64,000 nt of DNA, taken from NCBI RefSeq assembly GCF_032391395.1, contig NZ_CP135916.1, positions 1 to 64,000 on the forward strand. The letters run 5' to 3'. Source of the stretch: Sphingomonas sp. Y38-1Y. Lineage in GTDB: Bacteria; Pseudomonadota; Alphaproteobacteria; Sphingomonadales; Sphingomonadaceae. Position 1 is the stretch's first letter, and each line of letters begins with the position of its first letter. The notes under the pieces were generated by a model. That model worked only from the letters and a program-made list of their open reading frames with translations. It was not told where the DNA came from and did not search any database. This document shows positions 1 to 8,014 of the stretch, in pieces. Made by a program: the position numbers and the translations under genes.

Positions 1-1259
1 TTGATGAAGCTGCCGTTCGCGCCGATGAAGCGGTTGTAGAGGCCGCGGACGTTGTCGAGCTTCTCGTTGAAGTAGAAGGCGCCGACCTGCCACTGGAACC
101 CACCGGCGGGATTGTTGCCGTTCAGCCGAATCTCGTGGCTCTGCGTCTCGACATTGTTGTCGAACTCGAGGAACTCATAAGCGGGCGGCAGCGCCTGATA
201 GGTGTCCTGCGAGCTGTCGCGATAGCCGCCGGTATAGGTGAAGGTCGCCGCACCGAAGTCGTACTGGAGCCGACCGCGGATCGCGGTCGATTCGATGTGG
301 TTGGGGCTGACGCCCGAGATCGGCGCAGCATAGGACTTGCGATCGATCGTCTGCAGGAAGCTGGTCCGGTTGGGGATGCACTGCGTTCCCGGCGTCAGCG
401 GCGCAACCTCCGTATAGCCGATCCCCGAGCAGCCTGCGCCCGGCGCGCGGCCGCCCTGGTTCAGGTTCACGGAGGCGAAGGTCGGCAGAATGTTGTCGAT
501 CTCGACATATTCGCCGACCAGGTCGATGGTCAGCCCGCTGAGCGGCGTCAAGCGAAGGCTGGCGCGGCCGCCCTTGGTCCCGGCCGACCCGCTGCGCTGG
601 TCGATATTCGGGTGATAGAAGTACCCGTCGCGGTCGGTGTAGATGCCTGACAGGCGGATGCCGCCGAAGTCGCCGAACGGCACGTCGACGCCGCCCTCGA
701 CCTGGATCGCGTTGTAGTTGCCGTAGCTGGCGTTCAGGTTGACCCCGAACTCCTTGCCCGGCTTGCGCGTGATGAAGTTGATCGCGCCGCCCGTTGCGTT
801 GCGGCCATAGAGCGTGCCCTGGGGGCCTCGCAGCACCTCGACCCGGTCGAGGTCGAATAGCGACACGTTGAGGATGTTCGGACGGTTCAGATACTCGCCG
901 TCGATGTTGATGGCGATCGACTGGTCCTGCGCCTCGTCGTTCGAGTTGGTGCCGACGCCGCGCACCGCGACGCGGGTGTACTGTGAATCCTGGGTGATCT
1001 GGAGGACCGGCGCGATGCGCTCGACCTCGCGGAAGTCGGTGACGCCGGCCTGGGCGATCGCCTCGGCGCCGACGACGTCGATCGCGATCGGCACGTCCTC
1101 GACGCGCTCCGCGCGATTCTGCGCGGTGACGATGATGTCGTCGGTGGCGGTGGTGTCGGTCTGCGTCGCCGCGGGGGGCACGTCCTGCGCCATCGCGGGG
1201 CTCGCCATCGCCATCAGACCGCAGCCGGCCAGCAGCACGCACTTGTTCGGAATGAACAC
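1..1259 (-). CDS. TonB-dependent receptor, N-terminal part (cut by window edge)
   Basis: This is an outer-membrane active-transport receptor powered by TonB. Only the N-terminal ~419 residues are in the window; the beta-barrel C-terminus lies beyond base 1. A signal peptide is visible and ends in SPAMA before QDV. A plug domain follows with the classic block RVEVLRGPQGTLYGRNATGG at about residues 130-150. I chose the GTG at 1259 because GGGGAGG sits about 8 bases before it; an in-frame ATG at 1280 is the alternative. The gene is read away from the flavin monooxygenase operon and has its own upstream inverted repeat (1313-1328), shared with three other promoters of the window. The substrate cannot be read from the plug; siderophore, glycan fragment or aromatic ligand are all possible. 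Confidence 0.93.
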   Translation of the reverse strand, partial: MFIPNKCVLLAGCGLMAMASPAMAQDVPPAATQTDTTATDDIIVTAQNRAERVEDVPIAIDVVGAEAIAQAGVTDFREVERIAPVLQITQDSQYTRVAVRGVGTNSNDEAQDQSIAINIDGEYLNRPNILNVSLFDLDRVEVLRGPQGTLYGRNATGGAINFITRKPGKEFGVNLNASYGNYNAIQVEGGVDVPFGDFGGIRLSGIYTDRDGYFYHPNIDQRSGSAGTKGGRASLRLTPLSGLTIDLVGEYVEIDNILPTFASVNLNQGGRAPGAGCSGIGYTEVAPLTPGTQCIPNRTSFLQTIDRKSYAAPISGVSPNHIESTAIRGRLQYDFGAATFTYTGGYRDSSQDTYQALPPAYEFLEFDNNVETQSHEIRLNGNNPAGGFQWQVGAFYFNEKLDNVRGLYNRFIGANGSFI

Positions 1260-1312
1260 TCTCGGATCCTCCCCAGTCATGCGCCGATTCGAATAGGCCG
1301 GCGCTTTGCTAA

Positions 1313-1328
1313 TAGAATTGTTGTTCTA
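1313..1328. promoter_or_regulatory. Inverted repeat TAGAA-N6-TTCTA, site 1 (putative TetR operator)
   Basis: TAGAA (1313-1317), six spacer bases, TTCTA (1324-1328). It lies 54 bases upstream of the receptor start and just after the stop of the FMN reductase gene. The same motif recurs at 3075, 6423 and 48001. That it binds the TetR protein encoded at 3117-3794 is inference. Confidence 0.65.
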
Positions 1329-1346
1329 GTTCGTTTCAGTTCGCTG

Positions 1347-1907
1347 TCAAGCGCCCGGACGGACACCCTGCGTCAATTGGTCAGCCATCGCCTCGACCGC
1401 GCCCTTGATACCGGCGTCGGCAAGCTCGCCATCGGCGCCGAAAGGCTTTTGCTCGATGGAATTGACCGCCAGGCCGATCGGCGTCGGCCAGCCGCGCATC
1501 GCGTGGACGATGCCGCGCAGCGCCGCGAGCGTGACGCCCCCCGCCTGCCACCCAGCCGCCGAGACGATCAGGCCGACCGGACGCCCGTCGAAATAGGGGC
1601 GCGGGTCGCCGCGCAGATCCTCGAGCAGGTCGATCGCGTTCTTGACCAGACCGGAGACGCCGCCGTGATAGCCGGGCGAGGCAATGACGAGCGCGTCGCA
1701 GGTCCGCACCGCCTCGACCAGCTCGCGCTCCGCCTCGGAGCGGTCGGGCGCGGCGGGGTCGAAGTGCGGCAGCCGCGCCAGATGCGGGCCGTCGAACATC
1801 CGCGTCTCCGCCCCGCGCGCCTCGCACGCGGCGAGCACGGCGCGGGTCAGCCGTTCGCTCGACGACCCCGCGCGAAGCGTGCCGCCGATGCCGACGACGC
1901 GGATCAC
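1347..1907 (-). CDS. NAD(P)H-dependent FMN reductase
   Basis: A 186-residue flavodoxin-fold reductase that would supply reduced FMN to the monooxygenase encoded just upstream. The N-terminus VIRVVGIGGTLRAGSSSERL is the phosphate-binding loop of the SsuE/MsuE-type NADPH-dependent FMN reductase family. SPGYHGGVSGLVKNAIDLLE in the middle matches the flavin-ring-binding segment of the same family. The start is a GTG overlapping the stop of the luciferase-like gene by four bases (GTGA), so translational coupling is likely. The pairing of a reductase with a luciferase-like oxygenase is the known layout of two-component flavin-dependent monooxygenases. Confidence 0.88.
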   Translation of the reverse strand: MIRVVGIGGTLRAGSSSERLTRAVLAACEARGAETRMFDGPHLARLPHFDPAAPDRSEAERELVEAVRTCDALVIASPGYHGGVSGLVKNAIDLLEDLRGDPRPYFDGRPVGLIVSAAGWQAGGVTLAALRGIVHAMRGWPTPIGLAVNSIEQKPFGADGELADAGIKGAVEAMADQLTQGVRPGA

Positions 1908-3019
1908 GCCGCGACCGGCGATTTGGCGAGCGCGGGCATCACCTTTTCGGACATCAGGTCGAGCGTCTGGTCGGCGAGCCGCAGTCGCTCCTCGGTCAAC
2001 GGGCCCGTCGTCGTTCCGCAAAGGATATTGCCAATGCCGAGATCCTGATACGGCTTGAGATGCTCGATCACCGTCTCCGGCGATCCGTAAAGGCACCAGG
2101 TCCCGATCCAGTCTTCGGTCAGTGCATTGGGCGTACGATCGGTCTTCTTGTTGGCATCGTCACCTTCCGCGCGAGCATTGAACTCAGCCTCGCGCTCGAT
2201 CGCGTCCTGATAGGCGCGCAGGATGATCTCCAGCTCCTCGCGAGCCTGCTCATCGGTCTCGGCGACATGGACGCACTGATAGGTATGGGTGGTCCAATCG
2301 AGCGCTGCACTCACCGCCTCATCCGAGTGGCCAGCCCCCGTCAGCGCGCCATGATAGGCGTCGAAATACTTCTTCACATGCACGAAGGGCTCGGTCCCGC
2401 CGATGACCGGCGGCGTGAAGGCCGGAATGAAGGCGGGCCAGGCGTTGTCTGCCGCGCGGCGCATGCTCGCTTCCTTCATCGCCACCGGCATCAGCCGGGC
2501 GTGGCGCGGCGTGTAGCTCGCCGGGGCGATCCGCTGCAGCACGCGGCCCTGGTGCGGGCCGTTGTCGATGACGATCGCGGGATCCTCCATCTCCTTGGCC
2601 CACAGCGCCTCGGCGAGTTGGAGGTTCTTCTCGGCAACGGCGCCGGCTTCCTTGTAGTTGACGGCGAACCCGATCATCTCCTCGGGCGTCGTGCCCGATC
2701 CGATGCCGACGAGCAGCTTGCCGTCGGTCAGCTGGTCCAGGATGTTGATCCGCTCGGCAAAGCGCACCGGGTGGTGGAGCGGCACCGACACGACCGAGAA
2801 GCCGAAATGCATGTGCGGCAGCTTGGCGGCGAGATAGCCGGCGAAGATGAAGCTGTCGCTGGCCACCGGCATGTAGCCGTTGAAATGATGGTCCGGCATG
2901 AAGATCGCCGAAAAGCCCTGACCGGCCGCCTTGACCGCATGCGATTCGAGATCGCGCATCAACTGGCGATCGTCCTCGGGACGCATCGAACGAGCATTGA
3001 GGAACACCGAGAAACGCAT
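1904..3019 (-). CDS. Luciferase-like (LLM class) flavin-dependent monooxygenase
   Basis: A 371-residue TIM-barrel oxygenase of the bacterial luciferase superfamily. It should use reduced flavin from the downstream reductase and O2 to oxidise an unknown substrate in the cytoplasm. MPDHHFNGY near residue 48, VPLHHPVRFAERINILDQLT and GKLLVGIGSGTTPEEM are typical family blocks. I chose the ATG at 3019 (MRFSVFLN) because GGGGAGGG lies seven bases upstream; an upstream in-frame start would add seven residues. The gene leads an operon with the FMN reductase and is divergent from the TetR gene at 3117, with a shared operator-like repeat (3075-3090) between them. The substrate is not predictable; alkanesulfonates, aldehydes, cyclic ketones and others occur in this family. 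Confidence 0.9.
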   Translation of the reverse strand: MRFSVFLNARSMRPEDDRQLMRDLESHAVKAAGQGFSAIFMPDHHFNGYMPVASDSFIFAGYLAAKLPHMHFGFSVVSVPLHHPVRFAERINILDQLTDGKLLVGIGSGTTPEEMIGFAVNYKEAGAVAEKNLQLAEALWAKEMEDPAIVIDNGPHQGRVLQRIAPASYTPRHARLMPVAMKEASMRRAADNAWPAFIPAFTPPVIGGTEPFVHVKKYFDAYHGALTGAGHSDEAVSAALDWTTHTYQCVHVAETDEQAREELEIILRAYQDAIEREAEFNARAEGDDANKKTDRTPNALTEDWIGTWCLYGSPETVIEHLKPYQDLGIGNILCGTTTGPLTEERLRLADQTLDLMSEKVMPALAKSPVAA

Positions 3020-3074
3020 GGCCTTACCCTCCCCTGGCACGTCGCCGTATGCGAACCGATCGGCGTTCGTGAAT

Positions 3075-3090
3075 TAGAATTGACGTTCTG
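3075..3090. promoter_or_regulatory. Inverted repeat TAGAA-N6-TTCTG, site 2 (putative TetR operator)
   Basis: TAGAA (3075-3079), six bases, TTCTG (3086-3090); one arm differs by one base from the other copies. It lies between the divergent monooxygenase start (3019) and the TetR start (3117), where an autoregulatory operator is expected. Confidence 0.6.
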
Positions 3091-3116
3091 TTTTTATTAG
3101 GTTCAAGCTCCCGGCC

Positions 3117-3794
3117 ATGTCAACCGCCAATCAAAGCCTTGCCGCCACGGCACAACTTGCCGCCGCAGCCGTCACCCGGCACCCCCGCCAGGGGCGCAGC
3201 CGCGAATCGTTCGAACGGATGCTGGCCGCCACGCGCGAGCTGATGCTCGAGCGCGCGAGCGAGGACTTCACGCTCCAGGACGTGAGCGAGCGCGGATCGG
3301 TGTCGATCGGCTCGATCTATCTGCGCTTCGAGAGCAAGGACAATCTGATCCACGCAGTGATCGCGGAGGCGCTGACCGACATCGGTTCGGGCGAGGCGGC
3401 GATGCTGGCGGAAGTGGTCGGCGCGTCCAAGTCGCTCGCCGACTTCGTCCCCCGCTATGTCGAGCGCTATTCGTCGATGCTCGCGGACCATGCGCCGATG
3501 CTGCGCCTGGTGATGAACCGCGCCTCGTTCGATCCCGCCGTGTCGGTCCCCGGCAAGGCGACCGCGGCGCAGACCGCCAAGGCCTCGGTCGACGCGATGC
3601 TCCGCTTCAAGGACGAGATGCCCGCCGCCGATCCCGCGGCGAAGGCGTTGGCGGCGTACCACATCATCTTCGCGACGATGGCGCGCCACCTGAGCCTAGG
3701 CTCGACCGCGGAAGGCGCGGACGCCGCGGCGTTCGGCGCGCTGCGCGTGGAGCTGGCGGAGATGGTGCTGGCGTATCTCCGCACCTCGCGGTGA
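3117..3794 (+). CDS. TetR family transcriptional regulator of the flavin monooxygenase island
   Basis: A 225-residue one-component repressor. The N-terminal helix-turn-helix spans about residues 20-70: RSRESFERMLAATRELM, then FTLQDVSERGSVSIGSIYLR, then ESKDNLIHAVIAEAL. The C-terminal part (70-225) is the variable ligand-binding and dimer domain and does not tell the ligand. It is divergent from the monooxygenase operon. I infer that it binds the TAGAA-N6-TTCTA repeats at 1313, 3075, 6423 and perhaps 48001, since it is the only regulator inside the island and one repeat lies directly before its own start. The ligand is probably a substrate or intermediate of the pathway. Confidence 0.9.
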   Translation: MSTANQSLAATAQLAAAAVTRHPRQGRSRESFERMLAATRELMLERASEDFTLQDVSERGSVSIGSIYLRFESKDNLIHAVIAEALTDIGSGEAAMLAEVVGASKSLADFVPRYVERYSSMLADHAPMLRLVMNRASFDPAVSVPGKATAAQTAKASVDAMLRFKDEMPAADPAAKALAAYHIIFATMARHLSLGSTAEGADAAAFGALRVELAEMVLAYLRTSR

Positions 3795-3840
3795 GGGACT
3801 AGCGGGGATGCGACCGGGCCGCCCCCTCCCCGTTCGGTCC

Positions 3841-4257
3841 TCAGAACATCGGATGCGCGTTCTTCGACGTCTCAGGAATCGGCTGGATCACGTCCCAATG
3901 CTCGACGATGCGGCCGCCCTTCAACCGGTAGAGGTCGAACACCGCCGCGCCGCGCGACCCGGGCGTCGGGATCGCGTGGACATGGATCGCCGCCATGTCG
4001 CCGTCGACGAGGATGCGCTTGATCCGGAACTCGCGGCCACCTTGCGCGAACATCGGCGCGAGGGCCGCCACCGCCGCCGCCCGCCCGTCGGGGATGCCCG
4101 GATTGTGCTGGATATAGTCGGGCGCGACATGCCGCTCGAACGCCGTCTTGACGTCGCGCTCGGTGTAGAAGAGCCGCGCGAAATCGGTGACGATCGCGCG
4201 ATTGTCCGGCGGCGGCGCGGCGCCGAGCAGCGCGAGCGAGAGGAGCGCGCGCTTCAC
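3841..4257 (-). CDS. Secreted SnoaL-like (NTF2-fold) protein
   Basis: A 138-residue protein with a short N-terminal hydrophobic signal (MKRALLSLALLGAAPPP), followed by a SnoaL-like polyketide-cyclase / NTF2 fold. The block HVAPDYIQHNPGIPDGRAA and the end KGGRIVEHWDVIQPIPE are typical of the predicted aldol-condensation-type SnoaL group (COG4922). Its actual reaction is unknown. The GTG start overlaps the stop of the upstream hydrolase gene (GTGA), so it is the last gene of the three-gene operon MFS-hydrolase-SnoaL. Residues after SKNAHPMF end the protein 46 bases from the TetR stop, with the two genes converging. Confidence 0.82.
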   Translation of the reverse strand: MKRALLSLALLGAAPPPDNRAIVTDFARLFYTERDVKTAFERHVAPDYIQHNPGIPDGRAAAVAALAPMFAQGGREFRIKRILVDGDMAAIHVHAIPTPGSRGAAVFDLYRLKGGRIVEHWDVIQPIPETSKNAHPMF

Positions 4258-5141
4258 GACCGCGCCTTGAGGAAGCCGCGCGTGTCCAGCCAGCGATAGA
4301 AGGCCTCGATCCAGCCCGCCGATGCCGTGCCCGGCTTGCCAAGGCCGAAGCCGTGCCCGCCGTCCGCCAGCAGGTGGAACTCGATCGACTTGCCCGCCGC
4401 GCGATAGCTGTCGACGAGGCCGAAGCCGCCCGCGCGCTGAAGCAGGAAATCGTCGGCGGCGATCGTCACGAACATCGGCGGCGCGTCGGCGGGCACCTTC
4501 ATGGGCTTCATGTTGGGATAGATCGGCGCGGCAAAGGCGGGCTTGTCGGCGCCGCCCTCCGCAACGACGCTCCGCGTCAGGAAGCCGCCCGCCGAAAAGC
4601 CCATGAAGCCGAGCCGCGCCGGGTCGATGCCATACTCGGCCGCATGCGCACGGACATGGCGAAGCGCGGCGATGCCATCGGCCAGTGCCTCGGGCGGAGT
4701 GTCCTCGGGCGGCGAGACCCCGGTCCGCTCACCCTTGATCGCGCGATTGAGGCTGTCCTGGAACACCGCATTATCGGGTGGGGTCGGCAGCACGCGATAT
4801 TTGAGCACGAAGGCGGCGATGCCGTGGTTGGCCAGCCAGCGCGCGACCTTCCATCCTTCTTCCTCGATCGCCAGACCCAGGAAGCCGCCGCCCGGCGCGA
4901 CGATCACCGCCGCGCCCGTGCTCGGTCCGACCGGCAGCACCGGCGTCAGCGTGGGTCGCGTCACGTTGCGGACGTTTACCGCACCGTCCATGCGCGACCA
5001 TTGCTCGCGATCGGGTGCCTTGGGATCGCCGAGCACGATCTCGCCCGGTTGCGGCTGAGCGGCGATCGGCACGAACACGCGCTCCTGCGCGATCGCCGGG
5101 GTCGCCACCGCGAGCGCGGCGAGCGCGAGCAATGCCCTCAT
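4254..5141 (-). CDS. Secreted alpha/beta hydrolase (esterase / BD-FAE-like)
   Basis: A 295-residue exported alpha/beta hydrolase. A signal peptide is visible (MRALLALAALAVATPAIAQ). An oxyanion-hole segment APGGGF lies at residues 82-87 and the nucleophile elbow GFSAGG puts the catalytic serine at 183. AADDF and DGGHGFG near the C-terminus supply the Asp and His. The family (COG0657, xylan-esterase-like and feruloyl-esterase-like proteins) cleaves carboxylic esters, often on plant polysaccharides. The ATG at 5141 overlaps the MFS stop (ATGA). A longer reading open upstream in the same frame runs through the MFS gene in the wrong phase and is not credible. Together with the SnoaL protein and the transporter it forms one operon. 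Confidence 0.85.
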   Translation of the reverse strand: MRALLALAALAVATPAIAQERVFVPIAAQPQPGEIVLGDPKAPDREQWSRMDGAVNVRNVTRPTLTPVLPVGPSTGAAVIVAPGGGFLGLAIEEEGWKVARWLANHGIAAFVLKYRVLPTPPDNAVFQDSLNRAIKGERTGVSPPEDTPPEALADGIAALRHVRAHAAEYGIDPARLGFMGFSAGGFLTRSVVAEGGADKPAFAAPIYPNMKPMKVPADAPPMFVTIAADDFLLQRAGGFGLVDSYRAAGKSIEFHLLADGGHGFGLGKPGTASAGWIEAFYRWLDTRGFLKARS

Positions 5142-6361
5142 GCCGGCATCGGTGCAGGCATCGCGCGCTCGCGCCGGCCGAGCAGCAGCGCGACGCCAAT
5201 GGCGCCCGCCACGCCGATCAGTCCGGCAACCAGGAACGCGCCCTGCATCGTCCCGGCAACGCGCGAGATCACGTTGATGAGCAGCGGCGAGCTGAACTGG
5301 CCGAAGAAGAAGCAGGCGGTCCACACCCCCATGCCGCGCCCGCGATGCGCGAACGGCAGCTTCGACTGCGCCCATGCGATCAGCGACGGGATCGCCATGC
5401 CGGCGCCCGTCTGCTGCACCACCATCCCCGCGATCATCCAGCGCCAGTCGGTCGCCAGCCCCATGATCGCCAGGCCCGACCCGAGAATGGCGAGGAACGT
5501 CGCGATCTGTACCCGCGACGACAGGCCGCGCTTGCCCATCCACCAGAAGATCACCGCACCGACCAGGATGAACAGCGTCGGCAGCGCGCTGATCTGGCCG
5601 ATCGCGTGCGGGTCGGCGACGCCCAGTTCCTTCCAGACGAGCCCGCCATTGATGATGAAGACGTAATAGAGGGCCGAAGCGAACAGCGTCAGCGCGCCGA
5701 TCGACAGGACCGTCGGCCACGGAAAGCGCGACGCCGAGCGATCCTCGTCCATCCCCAGCATCCGCCGCGCGGTCGCGTCGCTCGCCGGCTCGTACATCCA
5801 GCGCAGCATCGCAAGGAAGATCGGGAAGGCGACGAGGTAGAGGAGGAAGATGCCGTTCCACCGCCACGCCGCCAGGCTGCCGGCAAAGAAGATCATCACT
5901 GACGACAGCGCCGGCCCGACCAGCCCTTGAAGCGTCAGCCAGTTGCGGCGGCCATCCTCCGCCCAATAATCGGCGATCAGCGTGTTGAGCGTGGTCAGGA
6001 TCACCGCCTCGGCCAGCCCCAAGGCGAGGCGCGAGGCATAGATCGCATCGAGCGATTCGAGGAGGAACGGCAACGCGCCGAACAGGCCATAGACGAGCGT
6101 CGCGGCCAGCAAGAGCTTGCGCCGACCGAACTTGTCGACGAGCACGCCGGCGAACAGGGCGACGATCGCGATCGTGAGCCCCGGCGCCGACACCATCGCC
6201 GGTACCTTCCAGTTCGCATTGGGGTCGTCGCCGAAGTGCGCGATCATCGCCGGCACCGCCGGGAACATCGACACGATCGCCAGGATCGGCAGGAAGCCGG
6301 CGATGATGACCGTCAAACCCTGGGCAAACCCCGCCCGCTGTACGCTGCTGTCCGTCGTCAC
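5138..6361 (-). CDS. MFS transporter (probable substrate uptake)
   Basis: A 407-residue major facilitator with about 12 membrane helices. The loop 2-3 signature is seen as GVLVDKFGRRKLLL around residue 78. Two six-helix halves are separated by a charged loop near residues 185-210 (PASDATARRMLGMDEDR). The start is GTG at 6361, preceded by a GGGGAGAGG stretch. It leads the operon MFS-hydrolase-SnoaL and is divergent from a second MFS gene at 6461, with the perfect repeat AATAGAA-N6-TTCTATT between them. It would move a small organic molecule across the inner membrane; direction and substrate cannot be read from the sequence. Confidence 0.88.
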   Translation of the reverse strand: MTTDSSVQRAGFAQGLTVIIAGFLPILAIVSMFPAVPAMIAHFGDDPNANWKVPAMVSAPGLTIAIVALFAGVLVDKFGRRKLLLAATLVYGLFGALPFLLESLDAIYASRLALGLAEAVILTTLNTLIADYWAEDGRRNWLTLQGLVGPALSSVMIFFAGSLAAWRWNGIFLLYLVAFPIFLAMLRWMYEPASDATARRMLGMDEDRSASRFPWPTVLSIGALTLFASALYYVFIINGGLVWKELGVADPHAIGQISALPTLFILVGAVIFWWMGKRGLSSRVQIATFLAILGSGLAIMGLATDWRWMIAGMVVQQTGAGMAIPSLIAWAQSKLPFAHRGRGMGVWTACFFFGQFSSPLLINVISRVAGTMQGAFLVAGLIGVAGAIGVALLLGRRERAMPAPMPA

Positions 6362-6420
6362 CGACCTCTCCCCACGCGAATGCCTCGCTTATGCTTGACC
6401 GATACGCGCTTCGCGCCGAT

Positions 6421-6440
6421 AATAGAAGCCATATTCTATT
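6421..6440. promoter_or_regulatory. Perfect inverted repeat AATAGAA-N6-TTCTATT, site 3 (putative TetR operator)
   Basis: AATAGAA (6421-6427) and TTCTATT (6434-6440) are exact reverse complements around six bases. The site lies 60 bases before the MFS start at 6361 and 20 bases before the divergent MFS start at 6461, so one bound dimer could control both operons. Confidence 0.7.
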
Positions 6441-6460
6441 TAAGCGGATGGGGGAGCCGC

Positions 6461-7891
6461 ATGACAGGGGTTCAGGCGGCGGCACCGGCCGCGCCGCTTT
6501 CCGACCGGCGGCGCACGCTCGCCTTTGCCACCGTCCTGTGCGCCTTCGTGCTGGAGGTCGCCGACGCGACGATCGTCAACACTGCGCTGCCGCAGATCCG
6601 CCGCGGGCTGGGCGCGGGCGACATCGCGATGCAGTGGATCGCCGCCGCCTATTTCCTTGGGCTCGGATCGCTGCTGCTGATCGGGGGGCGACTGGGCGAC
6701 ATCTTCGGCTATCGCCGGATGTTCGCGATCGGCATCGCCGCGTTCGTCGCCGCATCGTGCCTGTGCGGGCTGTCGCGCAACCCCGACGAGCTCGTCGCCG
6801 CCCGGCTGCTTCAGGGCGCGTCGGGCGCGATGATGGCGCCGCAGGTGATGGCGATCGTCCAGCTCCTTTATTCGCCGCTGGAGCGCGTCGCGCGACTCGC
6901 CTGGTTCGGCGTGCTCGGTGGCCTCGCGGCGATCCTGGGGCCGGTCGCGGGCGGGCTGCTGATCGAGGCGGACATCCTGGGCCTTGGCTGGCGCGCGATC
7001 TTCCTCGTCAACCTGCCGCTGGGGCTGATGGCGCTGGCGGCGGCGTGGCGGTTCGTGCCGTCGCTCAAATCGTCGGCGGCGATCCGCATCGATATCGTCG
7101 GTGCGCTGATCTTCATGGCAGGATTCGCCGCGCTGCTCGCCGCGCTGATCGAGGGGCCGGAGCGTGGCTGGCCGTGGCCCACCCTGGCGGCGCTGGCGGG
7201 CGGGTTCGCGCTGATCGCAACCGGCTGGCACCATGCGCGGCGGCGCGAGCAGCGGATCGGATCGGCGGTGATCGCGACCGCGCTGTTCGGCCTGCCCACC
7301 TTCTTCTGGGGCATCGTCGCGATCCTGGCCTTTTCGGCGGCGTCGGCGGGCTACCTCCTGATCTTTGCCGTATCGCTGCAGCAGGGCCTGGGGCTGAGCG
7401 CGCTCGACACCGCGCTCGCGCACGTTCCGTTCGGGCTGGGCGTGATGGGCGGGATCAGCGTCATCGGGCGACGCTGGCTACCGGTGCTGGGCCGCAAGCT
7501 GCTGATCGCCGGTGCGCTGATCCTGGCGGCGGCGGGGTTCGCCGTGCTGATGCGCGTGTCCGCGGGGTCGGCGACCGACCCGCTGACGATCGCACTGTTC
7601 GCGGTGGCGGGGCTCGGCATGGGGATGCTCGCCGGCCCGCTGCCGCCGGTGATCGTCGCCGACGTCGATCGCGCGCAGGCGGGCGCGGCATCGGCGATGC
7701 TCAAGACCGCGCAGCAGATCGGCGGCGCGGCGGGCGTCGCGCTGATCGGCGCGGCCTATTTCACCGCGGGCGACGGCGCGGCGGCACGGCTGGCGGGGCT
7801 GGTCCCGGGCGGGGCGGCGTTCGTCGGGCTGCTTGGGGTGGCGGTGCTCGCCGCGCTGAGGCTCCCGGCGGTGATCTTCGCGAAGCGCTGA
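6461..7891 (+). CDS. MFS transporter, DHA2 (EmrB/QacA-like) type
   Basis: A 476-residue integral membrane protein of the drug:H+ antiporter-2 family, usually with 14 helices. The first-helix block ADATIVNTALPQI is characteristic of EmrB/QacA proteins (motif D1). GRLGDIFGYRRMF is the conserved loop 2-3 motif, and LGPVAGG matches motif C of antiporters. I chose the ATG at 6461 because GGGGGAG precedes it by a few bases; the frame is open further upstream only in non-coding sequence. Divergent from the uptake-type MFS with a shared operator-like site, it may export a toxic intermediate or the inducing compound. Confidence 0.88.
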   Translation: MTGVQAAAPAAPLSDRRRTLAFATVLCAFVLEVADATIVNTALPQIRRGLGAGDIAMQWIAAAYFLGLGSLLLIGGRLGDIFGYRRMFAIGIAAFVAASCLCGLSRNPDELVAARLLQGASGAMMAPQVMAIVQLLYSPLERVARLAWFGVLGGLAAILGPVAGGLLIEADILGLGWRAIFLVNLPLGLMALAAAWRFVPSLKSSAAIRIDIVGALIFMAGFAALLAALIEGPERGWPWPTLAALAGGFALIATGWHHARRREQRIGSAVIATALFGLPTFFWGIVAILAFSAASAGYLLIFAVSLQQGLGLSALDTALAHVPFGLGVMGGISVIGRRWLPVLGRKLLIAGALILAAAGFAVLMRVSAGSATDPLTIALFAVAGLGMGMLAGPLPPVIVADVDRAQAGAASAMLKTAQQIGGAAGVALIGAAYFTAGDGAAARLAGLVPGGAAFVGLLGVAVLAALRLPAVIFAKR

Positions 7892-7900
7892 CGCTCGGAC

Positions 7901-7982
7901 CCGTTCGTCCTGAGCTTGTCGAAGGACGTGTCACAGGCGCTGTCACTTGGGGCACGTGCTTCGACAAGCTCAGCACGAACGG
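7901..7982. repeat. Sphingomonad REP-like palindrome, type B
   Basis: Two ~30-base arms form an imperfect inverted repeat: CCGTTCGTCCTGAGCTTGTC on the left (from 7901) and its reverse complement on the right (ending 7982). They are separated by a short spacer. A second copy lies at 44139-44205. It sits between convergent genes. Confidence 0.85.
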
Positions 7983-7986
7983 ATTG

Positions 7987-8014
7987 ACGTGCTCCCGCCT
8001 CCGCGGGAGCACGT
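7987..8014. terminator. Perfect 12-bp hairpin between convergent genes
   Basis: ACGTGCTCCCGC (7987-7998), loop CTCC, GCGGGAGCACGT (8003-8014). There is no U-run. The last stem base is the first base of the murI stop codon. The same hairpin follows the same REP type at 44217-44240, so the two elements travel as a module. Confidence 0.6.

Noticed and set aside
7901..8014. Possible CRISPR or tandem repeat array in the palindromic intergenic regions
   Set aside because: The repeats are inverted, not direct with regular spacers, and no cas gene is present.
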